Source: Furfurilactobacillus milii (lineage in GTDB: Bacteria > Bacillota > Bacilli > Lactobacillales > Lactobacillaceae). From it: a DNA stretch of 64,000 nt. Below the pieces are notes generated by a model, which ran no database searches, was not told the origin of the DNA, and saw only the letters and a program-made list of their open reading frames with translations. The translations under genes were made by a program, and so were the position numbers. Positions within the stretch are counted from its first letter, which is position 1, and each line of letters begins with the position of its first letter. Where the stretch lies: assembly GCF_009863985.1 (NCBI RefSeq), contig NZ_WEZT01000005.1, positions 66,466-130,465 on the forward strand, in the 5' to 3' direction. Positions 16,709-24,888 of this stretch are shown in pieces.

Positions 16709-19033
16709 GTGCTAGAGTCCAAGTACGATTGGCAACAAGCGCCACGGGTGGAAGACGAAAAGGTCGCGACATTTGCTCACGACCTTGATGTTTCACCATT
16801 TATGGCACGACTGTTGCTGGCACGAAAGTTAGACACTGCCGATAAGGTCAACGAGTGGCTGCAACCGACCGTTGATGTGCTGCATGATCCACACGAAATG
16901 TTTGACATCGAAAAAGGTGTTGCCCGGATTCAGACAGCTGTGGAGGCTGGCGATCAGATTACGGTATATGGGGATTACGACGCAGACGGTTTGACTAGTA
17001 CGTCGTTGATGTATGAGGCTCTTGATCAGCTTGGCGCTAATGTGAACACATACATTCCTAACCGGTTTACGGATGGCTATGGACCAAACGTAGCAGCCTT
17101 TAATCGACTAATCGATGCCGGCACACAGTTGTTTGTAACAGTAGATAATGGGGTAGCTGGTAATGAAGCAATCGATGCTGCTGCCAAACGAGGCGTTGAC
17201 GTCGTCGTTACTGATCATCATGAACTGCCAGAACAATTACCCAATGCCGCTGCCATTATTCACCCTCGTCATCCACAAGGACATTATCCGTTTGGCGGAT
17301 TATCCGGTGTTGGGGTGGCCTTTAAAGTGGCCCAGGTGCTGTTAGATGCGACTGCCGATGAACTTAGTGATGAATTAGATTTGGTTGCGATTGGCGAGAT
17401 TGCGGACTTAGTGCCACTAAATGACGAAAATCATGCGCTCGTTAAATTTGGACTACAGGTAATTGCTAATACGCAGCGGCCAGGCTTGATTGCGTTGATG
17501 AAGGCTGCGGGTATTGACGGGCAGACCATCAATGAAGAGCACGTCGGCTTTGGCATTGCGCCGCGGTTAAACGCATTGGGTAGACTTGGTGATGCCAATC
17601 CAGCGGTCGAGTTGCTAACTACGTTTGATGACGCACGTGCTGAAGAGTTGGCCTCGGAAATTAATGCTCAAAATGAGAAGCGACAACAACTGGTTAAGGA
17701 TATCAGCGGTGATGCCTTGGCACAGGCGCAGACACCGAAAAATCAGGCTCGCAAAACGCTCATTATTCACGGCAAGGGTTGGCATGAAGGCGTATTGGGA
17801 ATTGTTGCTAGCAAAATAGTAGAAGCAACGCACAAACCAACACTAGTTATGAGTGAAGATTCAGAAAAAGGGACGTTAAAGGGCTCTGGACGTTCGATTG
17901 CGGGCTATGATTTGTTTAACGCCATCAATCCTGTTCGCGACAAAATGGTGGCGTTTGGTGGTCATGCGATGGCGTGTGGCTTGACCTGTCCAATAGATCA
18001 GCTCGATACTTTAGCGGCTGCTCTGGAACAGGCCTGTGTCGATCAATCGGTTGATTTGACAGCAAAGCCAGCGTTGCCTGTTGCTGGGCTAGTCCCACTC
18101 GCAGACGTTAATGCGGCTGATTACGCTGCGGTTCAAGAACTCGGTCCGTTTGGAACTGATAATCCGCAACCTGTGTTGGCATTTAAACCAACTTCGGTAG
18201 ACAATGTCCGGACTATGGGGGCGGCTAAGAACCATCTCAAATTCCAGATGGCAGATGAAGCCGGGCATCAAGTCGCGGCCATTGCTTTTGGGCGCGGTCA
18301 TCAGAGCGAACAGGTCACTGCTAACCCTGAAAATGTGAGTGTCGTAGGTACATTGTCAGCCAATACCTGGCAGGGGAAAACAACCTATCAGGTAATGGTA
18401 AAAGATTTCTCGGTGACTGGCATTACAATTGTTGATAGTCGAACGAATCATCTCGCTAAATCATTGTTTGAAAGGCCAGACACCTATTTATTTTTCCACA
18501 AAAAGTTGGTTGATCAATTACAAACTTATTTGCCAGAAGGGGCACAATCTTTGTGTGTTGGTCGTGATGAACTGCCTTCAAGCTGTGATCATTTGATTAT
18601 TGTCGATTGCCCGGATGATCTGGATGATTTAAAACAAGTGCTGAGTCACATCAAAACGGATGAATTAACGACCTACTTTTATGAACACGATTCAGCGTAT
18701 TTAGATGGTATGCCAAGTCGTGCAGAGTATGGCAAACTGTTTAAGTTCGTTGCTAGTCATCAGAATGTTGATATTGCTCATCAGTTGCCAACGTTGGCAA
18801 AGTATCTCCAAATTGATGACGCTAAATTGATTTTTATGATACAGCTGTTTTTTGAGGTGGGATTTGTTAAAATAGACTCTGGCGTTATGAATGGGGTGAG
18901 TGAACCACCGCACGTAAATCTTACTGATGCGGCAGCTTACCGACAACGTTTGACACGCATTGATACTGAAGAAAAATTACTTTATTCTAAGGCACCTCAA
19001 CTGAAGGCTTGGTTGATGGGCGCCATGAGCTAA
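16709..19033 (+). CDS. recJ: Single-stranded-DNA-specific exonuclease RecJ
   Basis: 774 aa, the long lactobacillar form. The DHH phosphoesterase core has YGDYDADGLTS, VDNG, and VTDHHELPE. DHHA1 follows (FGGHAMACGLT), then an OB domain (around VDNVRTMGAAKNHLKFQM) and a C-terminal extension of about 200 aa found in Firmicute RecJ. It degrades ssDNA 5' to 3' in recombination and repair. The GTG start has GAGGAGGAAAG upstream. The gene is 20 bp ahead of apt, as in many Firmicutes. Confidence 0.96.
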   Translation: MLESKYDWQQAPRVEDEKVATFAHDLDVSPFMARLLLARKLDTADKVNEWLQPTVDVLHDPHEMFDIEKGVARIQTAVEAGDQITVYGDYDADGLTSTSLMYEALDQLGANVNTYIPNRFTDGYGPNVAAFNRLIDAGTQLFVTVDNGVAGNEAIDAAAKRGVDVVVTDHHELPEQLPNAAAIIHPRHPQGHYPFGGLSGVGVAFKVAQVLLDATADELSDELDLVAIGEIADLVPLNDENHALVKFGLQVIANTQRPGLIALMKAAGIDGQTINEEHVGFGIAPRLNALGRLGDANPAVELLTTFDDARAEELASEINAQNEKRQQLVKDISGDALAQAQTPKNQARKTLIIHGKGWHEGVLGIVASKIVEATHKPTLVMSEDSEKGTLKGSGRSIAGYDLFNAINPVRDKMVAFGGHAMACGLTCPIDQLDTLAAALEQACVDQSVDLTAKPALPVAGLVPLADVNAADYAAVQELGPFGTDNPQPVLAFKPTSVDNVRTMGAAKNHLKFQMADEAGHQVAAIAFGRGHQSEQVTANPENVSVVGTLSANTWQGKTTYQVMVKDFSVTGITIVDSRTNHLAKSLFERPDTYLFFHKKLVDQLQTYLPEGAQSLCVGRDELPSSCDHLIIVDCPDDLDDLKQVLSHIKTDELTTYFYEHDSAYLDGMPSRAEYGKLFKFVASHQNVDIAHQLPTLAKYLQIDDAKLIFMIQLFFEVGFVKIDSGVMNGVSEPPHVNLTDAAAYRQRLTRIDTEEKLLYSKAPQLKAWLMGAMS

Positions 19034-19053
19034 GCTTAAAGGAGCTGTAAAAA

Positions 19054-19572
19054 TTGGCTTTAGACTTAACAAAATACATTGCAACGGTGCCAGATTATCC
19101 CGAAAAGGGTATCATGTTTCGTGACATCTCACCGTTGATGGGTGACGGCGCTGCATATCACCAAGCGACTGATACCATTGTCAATTATGCGCGCGACAAG
19201 CAGGTTGATATGGTCGTTGGTCCAGAATCTCGTGGTTTTATCGTTGGCTGTCCAGTGGCTTATGAATTAGGCATTGGCTTTGCGCCAGCACGTAAGAAGG
19301 GCAAGTTGCCACGTAAAACAATCAAAGCAGACTATGCTTTGGAATATGGCACTGCTTCGTTATACATGCATGAAGATGCGATTAAGCCAGGCCAGCGGGT
19401 ATTGGTTACGGATGATATTCTGGCAACTGGTGGTACGATTGAAGCAACAATTAAGCTTGTTGAACAGCTTGGTGGCGTGGTTGTTGGTTGTGCGTTCTTA
19501 CTTCAATTGAAGGATTTGCATGGCTTAGACAAACTAAAAGATTACGATACATTAGTCTTAATGGACTATTAA
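19054..19572 (+). CDS. apt: Adenine phosphoribosyltransferase
   Basis: 172 aa. Purine salvage: adenine plus PRPP gives AMP. Visible are the typical N-terminus ([22 protein letters not shown]), [16 protein letters not shown] and the PRPP-binding motif [13 protein letters not shown]. The start is TTG 19054, 9 nt after AAAGGAG; no ATG fits. Cotranscribed with recJ by spacing and followed by a clear terminator. Confidence 0.96.
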   Translation: MALDLTKYIATVPDYPEKGIMFRDISPLMGDGAAYHQATDTIVNYARDKQVDMVVGPESRGFIVGCPVAYELGIGFAPARKKGKLPRKTIKADYALEYGTASLYMHEDAIKPGQRVLVTDDILATGGTIEATIKLVEQLGGVVVGCAFLLQLKDLHGLDKLKDYDTLVLMDY

Positions 19573-19579
19573 ATCGCTT

Positions 19580-19610
19580 GGTGTGACGGGATTTTTCGTC
19601 ACGCCTTTTT
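19580..19610 (+). terminator. Terminator after apt
   Basis: GGTGTGACG pairs with CGTCACGCC (one G-U) and runs into T5. Confidence 0.8.
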
Positions 19611-19666
19611 AGTTTCTAAAATTGTCAGGACAGCATAATAATTTTTTTGATATTTAAGTTGTCGTA

Positions 19667-19707
19667 TAAAAACGCCGTAAATGAACATTGCTGCTCATCT
19701 ACGGCGT
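19667..19707 (-). terminator. Terminator of the rpmF transcript
   Basis: On the minus strand ACGCCGTA pairs with TACGGCGT, with an inner ATGA/TCAT pairing, followed by T5. It lies just after the stop of the 35-codon ORF behind rpmF. Confidence 0.75.
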
Positions 19708-19713
19708 CATCAA

Positions 19714-19821
19714 TTACTTATTATTTTTCTTAAGACTATGAAGGATTTGGAGGGCCTTCTTGCGTGTCTTGATGTTGGGACTTCTCAGGTTTCGAATCGC
19801 AGTGCTTTGATCTATTTTCAT
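19714..19821 (-). CDS. Very small basic protein downstream of rpmF (35 aa)
   Basis: 35 codons, MKIDQSTAIRNLRSPNIKTR then KKALQILHSLKKNNK; strongly basic and probably helical. It begins directly after the rpmF stop (TAAATG), with GAGG placed 8 nt before the ATG and a terminator right after its stop, so translation is likely. The sequence recalls a roughly 35-aa lactobacillar family that I remember being called putative metal homeostasis protein; that link is from memory and the name itself is weakly grounded. Could also be a ribosome-associated peptide given the operon. Confidence 0.65.
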   Translation of the reverse strand: MKIDQSTAIRNLRSPNIKTRKKALQILHSLKKNNK

Positions 19822-19998
19822 TTAGTTTGCCTCTTTTATAATTTGTTTACCGTTATAAAAGCCATTGGGAGAAACATGATGACTCATCACATATTCACCA
19901 GTTTGTGTGTCATAGTGGATAGCTGGCGCTGTGATTTTATGCGCTGTACGACGCCGGTTACGCCGAGTTTTGGATGTTTTGCGGGCTGGAGTGGCCAT
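19822..19998 (-). CDS. rpmF: 50S ribosomal protein L32 (bL32)
   Basis: 58 aa. MATPARKTSKTRRNRRRTAH is the characteristic basic N-terminus of bL32. The protein has no CxxC pairs, so it is the zinc-free paralogue type. ATG 19998 with GAAGG upstream is preferred over an in-frame ATG 18 bp earlier, which would add MKEGLL. Transcribed alone with the 35-codon ORF from a strong minus-strand promoter. Confidence 0.95.
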   Translation of the reverse strand: MATPARKTSKTRRNRRRTAHKITAPAIHYDTQTGEYVMSHHVSPNGFYNGKQIIKEAN

Positions 19999-20052
19999 GA
20001 GCAAACCTTCTTTCATTTATAAAACATGTAAATAGTAACGATTACTTTTTAC

Positions 20053-20080
20053 AGTATAAACGAAACATGACATTCGTCAA
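20053..20080 (-). promoter_or_regulatory. rpmF promoter
   Basis: On the minus strand TTGACG (20080-20075), 16-bp spacer, TATACT (20058-20053), about 55 bp before the rpmF start. Confidence 0.7.
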
Positions 20081-20141
20081 CCACTTTGTTTAGACTAATT
20101 TAAAAAGTGCTTATTTCAACTGATAAAAATCAGCACTACCG

Positions 20142-20169
20142 TTGTGTAGGGGTGTTTTTATGCTATACT
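20142..20169 (+). promoter_or_regulatory. tRNA-Ser promoter
   Basis: TTGTGT (20142-20147), 16-bp spacer, TATACT (20164-20169), 15 bp before the mature tRNA 5' end. Confidence 0.75.
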
Positions 20170-20184
20170 ATTTGAGTACCTCTT

Positions 20185-20273
20185 GGAGAGTTGGCAGAGT
20201 GGTAATGCAACGGACTCGAAATCCGTCGAACCCGTTTATAGCGGGCGCGCAGGTTCAAATCCTGTACTCTCCT
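20185..20273 (+). tRNA. tRNA-Ser, anticodon CGA
   Basis: 89 nt class II tRNA. Acceptor GGAGAGT pairs with ACTCTCC, anticodon stem ACGGA/TCCGT encloses CTCGAAA giving anticodon CGA (reads UCG). A long variable arm with CCCG/CGGG and the TTCAAAT T-loop are present. CCA is not encoded. The gene stands alone with its own promoter and terminator. Confidence 0.95.
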
Positions 20274-20289
20274 TTATACCCTTGGCAGG

Positions 20290-20328
20290 AAAACACCACC
20301 CATTGACGTTTGATGAGTGGTGTTTTTT
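20290..20328 (+). terminator. Terminator after tRNA-Ser
   Basis: AAAACACCAC pairs with GTGGTGTTTT, with the T-run extending past the stem. Confidence 0.8.
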
Positions 20329-20399
20329 CTAAATTAAATTAATGCCTGGGCGTTTTTGGAAACAACTAAAATTGATCTGCTAAAAAGGAGCTTGCTAAG

Positions 20400-21560
20400 A
20401 TGAACATTGGGATCGATAAGATGGGGTTCTATACACCCCATTTGGTGTTAGATATGACGGATTTAGCTCACGCGCGCGGGGATGATCCTGATAAGTATCA
20501 TATCGGCATTGGTCAATCAGAAATGGCTGTTGTGCCTCCAACGCAGGATGTAGTCACCATGGCGGCCAATGCAGCGGATCAAATTATCGAAGACTCAGAC
20601 AAACAGGCAATTGATCTTATTTTATTTGCGACTGAATCTGGTGTGGATAACTCTAAGTCTGGTGCCGTTTATGTTCAACGTTTGCTTGGACTGACGGAAC
20701 ATACACGAGCCATTGAGGTCAAACAGGCTTGTTATTCTGCCACGGCGGCTTTGCAATTAGCCAAAGACTATATTGCCGCACATCCGCAACGTAAAGCGTT
20801 AGTGTTAGCTAGTGACGTCGCTCGTTATGGCTTACACACACCTGGAGAAATCACTCAAGGTGCGGGCGCAGTCGCCATGGTTGTCAGCGCGAACCCACAA
20901 ATATTAGCAATCAGTGACCAAAGTACGTACTTGACGCAAGATGTGATGGACTTTTGGCGGCCGGTTTACGCAACGGAGGCACGTGTGGACGGACATTTTT
21001 CCGCCAACATTTACGTTGACTTTTTTACAGATGTTTGGACTCGATTCAAAAAGACATATGGTGCCGATGTAGCAGATTTTGACGCAATGTTGTTTCATTT
21101 GCCGTTTTCTAAGATGGGCTTAAAAGCGTTGCGAACTGTATTGCCGACGGATGACACGGTGGCATCTCGGTTGACTGATAACTTTGAATCTGCCAGATTG
21201 TGGAACCGACATGTTGGTAATCTCTACACGGGCTCATTATATTTAAGTTTGTTGTCATTATTAGCAAACGGTACATTAGCGGCTAATGCACAGCTGGGAT
21301 TGTTTAGTTATGGCTCAGGCGCGGAAGGTGAGTTTTACACGGCATCGGTTCAGCCGAACTATCGGAATGGGTTTGATCAGGTCAAAATTGAATCATTACT
21401 CAATGCTCGTCAACGGGTATCGGTAGCCGAGTATGAACAGCTCTTTAATGATCAATTGCCGACTGATGGAAGTACGAAAAAATTAGACATTACGGCTGAT
21501 CCGGCACATTTTGTGCTTGCCGGCATTGATAGTGAACAGCGTCAGTACCAAGCGCACTAG
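20400..21560 (+). CDS. mvaS: Hydroxymethylglutaryl-CoA synthase
   Basis: 386 aa. Condenses acetyl-CoA and acetoacetyl-CoA to HMG-CoA in the mevalonate route to isopentenyl diphosphate. The catalytic cysteine is C111 in EVKQACYSATAAL, the general base Glu lies in ATESGVDNSKSG, and the His region is FHLPFSKMGLKAL. Start ATG 20400 follows AAAAAGGAG. Feeds the undecaprenyl pathway, whose uppS lies 16 kb downstream; Gram-positive cocci and lactobacilli use this route instead of MEP. Confidence 0.96.
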   Translation: MNIGIDKMGFYTPHLVLDMTDLAHARGDDPDKYHIGIGQSEMAVVPPTQDVVTMAANAADQIIEDSDKQAIDLILFATESGVDNSKSGAVYVQRLLGLTEHTRAIEVKQACYSATAALQLAKDYIAAHPQRKALVLASDVARYGLHTPGEITQGAGAVAMVVSANPQILAISDQSTYLTQDVMDFWRPVYATEARVDGHFSANIYVDFFTDVWTRFKKTYGADVADFDAMLFHLPFSKMGLKALRTVLPTDDTVASRLTDNFESARLWNRHVGNLYTGSLYLSLLSLLANGTLAANAQLGLFSYGSGAEGEFYTASVQPNYRNGFDQVKIESLLNARQRVSVAEYEQLFNDQLPTDGSTKKLDITADPAHFVLAGIDSEQRQYQAH

Positions 21561-21660
21561 TTGACGAGAAATTCCGTCAATAGTAAGTCGTCACTTAGAG
21601 TGGTGTCACTGCGTTAAACGCAATGGATACACCTATACGATTTTATGAACGATAAAGTCT

Positions 21661-21689
21661 AAAGCTCTCGTGAATTCGAGGGCTTTTTG
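21661..21689 (+). terminator. Terminator after mvaS
   Basis: AAAGCTCTCG pairs with CGAGGGCTTT around TGAATT, followed by Ts. Confidence 0.8.
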
Positions 21690-21697
21690 TTTACAAA

Positions 21698-21723
21698 TAA
21701 AAAAAGACCACCCGTGGGCAGTC
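21698..21723 (-). terminator. Terminator of the minus-strand membrane protein gene
   Basis: On the minus strand GACTGCC pairs with GGTGGTC (with G-U pairs) around CACG, followed by T7. Confidence 0.55.
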
Positions 21724-21773
21724 ATAATAGTTCATTATTTAGGACGAAAGGCAGTAGCTAGTCCATAAGGTGA

Positions 21774-22430
21774 TTATTGTGCGAAATTAGTCGTTGCTTT
21801 TCCATTTGTGGCGCTGAATAAAACTTTTCCAGATTGATCTGGGCTGACTAATGTCAGTGTGTAATCGTCTTTAAGCGCCTTACTAATGTTTGTAGAAGAA
21901 GTGGTCAAATTCTTAACCAATGTTGGCCAATGAGCCTGATCAGCCTCGGAAGGTTGTTTTTCGAGTGCTTCCAGCGCTTTGACTGTGTTTTCGTTCTCCG
22001 GTGTGATTGTGTAAGTTTTTTTGGCACGATCAAAGGTGACTTTGCCAAGTGTTGAAAAAGCGGAGTTAAGTTGTGTCGTCATTTGATCTTCGGCGGAAGA
22101 TTTAGCGGCGCTTTTTTGTTTAGCCGTTTGGCCATTGATGACACCGCCAGTCGGGTTAAAGGTAGATGCTGCCTTGGTCAATGATGATTGAGCAGCCGCT
22201 GATGTTTGAGAAGAGTGTCGACTAGCGTTTTGGGTGGAAGATTGGCTAGCCGTTGTTTGGCTTTGATGGTGCCAGAAAGGCAGTTTAACAATTCCAAATC
22301 CCGTGATCAAAGTGAAAATCACGACAAGTGCTGTCGCAAACTTCCATGTACCGTAATTTTGTATCGAATTGAGTAAATAAAAAATGGCTAGAATTAATGC
22401 AATTCCACCGAAAATGGCTAAAAAAATCAT
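21774..22430 (-). CDS. Hypothetical membrane protein with Ser/Thr/Gln-rich linker (218 aa)
   Basis: Not recognised. Two hydrophobic segments open the protein (about 1-19 and 27-47), then HHQSQTT starts a low-complexity Ser/Thr/Ala/Gln stretch (about 52-95), and a soluble domain of about 120 aa follows (KVTFDRAKKTYTITPEN; LTLVSPDQSGKVLFSATNG). The topology suggests a small cell-surface-exposed domain. ATG 22430 has AAGGGG upstream on the minus strand; the open frame extends 36 codons further but without a ribosome binding site. The C-terminal domain may bind or sense an extracellular ligand, but nothing in sequence proves it. Confidence 0.75.
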   Translation of the reverse strand: MIFLAIFGGIALILAIFYLLNSIQNYGTWKFATALVVIFTLITGFGIVKLPFWHHQSQTTASQSSTQNASRHSSQTSAAAQSSLTKAASTFNPTGGVINGQTAKQKSAAKSSAEDQMTTQLNSAFSTLGKVTFDRAKKTYTITPENENTVKALEALEKQPSEADQAHWPTLVKNLTTSSTNISKALKDDYTLTLVSPDQSGKVLFSATNGKATTNFAQ

Positions 22431-22549
22431 GAAGATAACCCCTTTTTTCTCTGTCGTGATGACTTCTATTCTACCATTGCGACTGATGAAAGAAAAAGCG
22501 ATATTGATTATCCATAATAAAATTCGTATGATAATCATAAATAAAATTA

Positions 22550-22578
22550 TTGCATTCGAAGAAAACGTGCGTTACACT
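22550..22578 (+). promoter_or_regulatory. Promoter of the 82-aa hypothetical gene
   Basis: TTGCAT (22550-22555), 17-bp spacer, TACACT (22573-22578), 53 bp before the start codon. Confidence 0.6.
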
Positions 22579-22630
22579 ATCCATAATCGAAACACGGAGA
22601 AGAAGTGAATGATTTCAAGGAGGACCTATT

Positions 22631-22879
22631 ATGACAGCAACTCTAGGCCAAGGCAGTATAGTTCGATGTTCAAAATGCGACGATTTACAAAAGCCCTTTT
22701 TGGGTAAGGTACTTGAACACTTAACACATCATGTTATTGTACAAATTATTAATTTTGACCCGATCGATCGCTACATGGTAGATGTATTAGACGGGCAGGT
22801 GACTTTAAGAACGGACCAAGTACGTCCGTTAAGGATGATCAAAATTAATCCGCGATCCGAGAGAACGTCGCGTGGATAA
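22631..22879 (+). CDS. Hypothetical protein (82 aa), small beta-rich
   Basis: Not firmly recognised. 82 aa starting MTATLGQGSIVRCSKCDD and ending in a basic tail. The core (GSIVRC, FLGKVLEHLTHHVIVQI, GQVTLRTDQVRPL) has the strand-turn-strand character of small KOW/DUF2187-like proteins. A CxxC at RCSKCDD might be functional. Strong start: AAGGAGG is 8 nt before the ATG, and a good promoter lies upstream. Stands alone between divergent and codirectional genes. Confidence 0.7.
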   Translation: MTATLGQGSIVRCSKCDDLQKPFLGKVLEHLTHHVIVQIINFDPIDRYMVDVLDGQVTLRTDQVRPLRMIKINPRSERTSRG

Positions 22880-22972
22880 AAAATCATTGTACACATTTTT
22901 GACGATAAGTAGCAAATTAATAAAGATTTGAACAGATATAAAGTTCCATTTGTGAACATAATCGAATTTTAA

Positions 22973-23002
22973 TTGTATGATTGTTCATTTTTGTCGTATA
23001 AT
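22973..23002 (+). promoter_or_regulatory. Promoter of the deoxyribosyltransferase gene
   Basis: TTGTAT (22973-22978), 18-bp spacer, TATAAT (22997-23002), 31 bp before the GTG start. Confidence 0.65.
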
Positions 23003-23032
23003 TAGTGCATCAATTCGAGGAGGAATTATCCT

Positions 23033-23473
23033 GTGAAATCTATTTATTTAGCCAGCCCTTTTTTTGACGATGACCAAATTGATCGTGTCAAACGTGTAGA
23101 ACAGGCTCTAGCGGACAATAAAACCGTTGGTGACGTGTTTAGTCCACGAAAGTCCCAATTCCCTGAATTAACGTTCGGCAGTCCAGAATGGCAGTCGACA
23201 GCATACAAGCACGACTTGGATCATCTAAACGATGCTGATATTGTTGTTGCTGTTAGTGACTTTACAGAAGATTCCGTTGACAGCGGGACAGCCTTTGAAA
23301 TTGGTTATGCCGTGGCCAAAGGTAAGACGGTAGTATTAGTTCACGAAAAAGCGGGCCTGGTTAATTTGATGTTAGCTCAAGGCGCAAAAACATATGTTGA
23401 GCATGCTGAAGAATTGACGGCGCTTAACTTTGATCAATTGCCAGAACAACGTTACGTTGGTGAAGTTCAGTAA
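23033..23473 (+). CDS. Nucleoside 2-deoxyribosyltransferase
   Basis: 146 aa. Exchanges bases between 2'-deoxyribonucleosides in salvage, an enzyme typical of lactobacilli. The N-terminal IYLASPFF and the active-site region VDSGTAFEIGYA (nucleophile Glu about residue 89) match the family. The C-terminal part ends with DQLPEQRYVGEVQ. GTG start behind AGGAGGA. Whether it is the purine-only or the broad-specificity type cannot be told. Confidence 0.9.
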   Translation: MKSIYLASPFFDDDQIDRVKRVEQALADNKTVGDVFSPRKSQFPELTFGSPEWQSTAYKHDLDHLNDADIVVAVSDFTEDSVDSGTAFEIGYAVAKGKTVVLVHEKAGLVNLMLAQGAKTYVEHAEELTALNFDQLPEQRYVGEVQ

Positions 23474-23630
23474 AAGTGTCTGTCCAGGAAGCACTTGCTG
23501 TGGTAATGGTGATTATTTTTATTAAGGTACAGCAAACAGTGAAAATAGGTCGACTTGTACAGATTTAGTCAGTGAACAAATTGTTGCATGTCATGTGCGA
23601 TGAGAAGCGACCTATGTAAGAGGTCAGACA

Positions 23631-23680
23631 AAAAAAGCTGAGGTTTAACCACAAATGAGTGGTTAAACCTCAGCTTTTTA
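23631..23680. terminator. Bidirectional terminator between ntd-like gene and lexA
   Basis: A very long perfect stem: AAAAAGCTGAGGTTTAACCA pairs base for base with its complement across a short loop containing AAATGAG. A/T tracts on both sides let it serve both convergent genes. Confidence 0.9.
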
Positions 23681-23697
23681 CTGCCGTAATTTTGGAA

Positions 23698-24327
23698 TTA
23701 ATAAACTGAATCACGATAGAGGCCAACAACTTTACCTAAAATTGTGACATTGTTCAAAATAATAGGAGCCATGTTATCGTTCTCAGGTTGGAGCCGATAG
23801 TGATCAGACTCTTTAAAGAAACGTTTGCAGGTTGCTTCATTCTCATCGGTCATTGCAATAACAATATCCCCATTGTCGGCGTTTTGTTGACGTCGAACAA
23901 TGACACGATCGCCGGTGAGAATCCCCATGTTAATCATACTGTCACCACGAATGGTAAGCATAAAGAGGTCGCCATCATATTCGGTTAGCTCTGGTGGAAC
24001 CGGGAAATAGTCGGTAGCATCTTGGACTGCTAAGATTGGTTCACCAGCAGCAACGACACCTAAGACCGGAATTTCGTTTGGTGTCGTTGACACGCCAAGT
24101 GTTTGCAAACCAGCGTCCGTTAGTTCAATGGCACGTGGTTTAGTGGGATCCTTAACCAGCAATCCTTTTTTTTGTAAACGATCAATATGTCCATGAACTG
24201 TAGAAGTAGAGGATAAATCAACTGCTTCGCCAATTTCACGAACGGTCGGCGGATAACCTTTTTCATTAACACGTTCATAGATAAAGCGGAGTACCGCAAT
24301 TTGTTTGCTTTCGGAACTTCTTGACAT
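23698..24327 (-). CDS. lexA: SOS repressor LexA
   Basis: 209 aa. N-terminal winged helix-turn-helix ([20 protein letters not shown]). Autocleavage site Ala94-Gly95 in VVAAGEP, catalytic Ser130 in RGDSM and Lys168 in CKRFFK, all intact. RecA-stimulated cleavage derepresses DNA repair genes such as uvrC here. Start ATG 24327 gives the usual MSRSS; a GTG further upstream is in frame. Divergent from ynzC-yneF, as in Bacillus where lexA faces yneA-yneB-ynzC. Confidence 0.97.
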   Translation of the reverse strand: MSRSSESKQIAVLRFIYERVNEKGYPPTVREIGEAVDLSSTSTVHGHIDRLQKKGLLVKDPTKPRAIELTDAGLQTLGVSTTPNEIPVLGVVAAGEPILAVQDATDYFPVPPELTEYDGDLFMLTIRGDSMINMGILTGDRVIVRRQQNADNGDIVIAMTDENEATCKRFFKESDHYRLQPENDNMAPIILNNVTILGKVVGLYRDSVY

Positions 24328-24362
24328 GTTCGTCAACACCTCGTCTTATTTTTGCGTAGCCG

Positions 24363-24386
24363 CGAACAAATGTGAAAACGTGTTCG
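24363..24386. promoter_or_regulatory. Two overlapping LexA-box-like sites upstream of lexA
   Basis: CGAACAAATGTGAA (24363-24376) and TGAAAACGTGTTCG (24373-24386) each preserve one full half-site of CGAAC-N4-GTTCG and a degenerate second half. They lie in the lexA leader, consistent with autoregulation by lower-affinity sites. Confidence 0.55.
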
Positions 24387-24454
24387 TGGTGGGTCCGGTT
24401 GGCGGAGCTACGCGATTTCGATAGTTAAAACTTAGCACATTTTTTGCTCTCGGT

Positions 24455-24468
24455 CAAACAAATGTTCG
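24455..24468. promoter_or_regulatory. LexA box in the lexA/ynzC divergent promoter region
   Basis: CAAACAAATGTTCG differs from CGAAC-N4-GTTCG at one defined position. On the minus strand it overlaps a TTGACC that, with a 17-bp spacer and TAAGTT, could be the lexA promoter; on the plus strand it lies about 40 bp upstream of the ynzC TATAAT. Confidence 0.7.
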
Positions 24469-24557
24469 CTTTACTGCAAATCTTTTCCACTTTTTGACTT
24501 CTTCTTGTATAATGGTCAGTCGAAGCCTTGGATAAATGATAAGGAGGGGCAGAATCA

Positions 24558-24797
24558 ATGGAATCAGAAAAATTACGTGCCCGGATTAATGAACTTGCTC
24601 ATAAACAAAAGACAACGGGACTGACCGATGAAGAGAAAGTTGAACAAAAGAAACTTCGCGAGGCCTTTTTAGCCAACTTTAGGAAGGCGTTCCGGTCACA
24701 AGTTGAAATGATGCAAGTATTCGACAAAGACGGTAAAGAAGTTACGCCAGAAAAAGTGAAGGATGTCCAACGCAAAAAAGGTTTGCGAGACGATTAA
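24558..24797 (+). CDS. DUF896 protein, YnzC family
   Basis: 79 aa, two predicted helices (EKLRARINELAHKQKTTGLT; QKKLREAFLANFRKAFRSQV) and a basic tail, the full DUF896 pattern. In Bacillus the homologue ynzC is in the LexA-controlled yneA operon; the divergent position next to lexA and the LexA box suggest the same here. No yneA-like cell-division inhibitor is present between lexA and this gene. Function unknown. ATG after AAGGAGGGG. Confidence 0.9.
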   Translation: MESEKLRARINELAHKQKTTGLTDEEKVEQKKLREAFLANFRKAFRSQVEMMQVFDKDGKEVTPEKVKDVQRKKGLRDD

Positions 24798-24888
24798 TTT
24801 GCTTTTTTTGGCATTAAAGGGTTTTCAAGCGCGTTGATGTTGTGTAGTATTACTTAATGTAATTCATCTATGGAAGGAGGTTATTTCG

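Noticed and set aside
19681-20022. 113-codon plus-strand ORF over rpmF
   Set aside because: Antisense to rpmF and the 35-codon ORF and begins inside their terminator.
20185-20273. tRNA-Ser as an integration site for a mobile island
   Set aside because: No integrase, no duplicated tRNA 3' end and only ordinary housekeeping genes around it.
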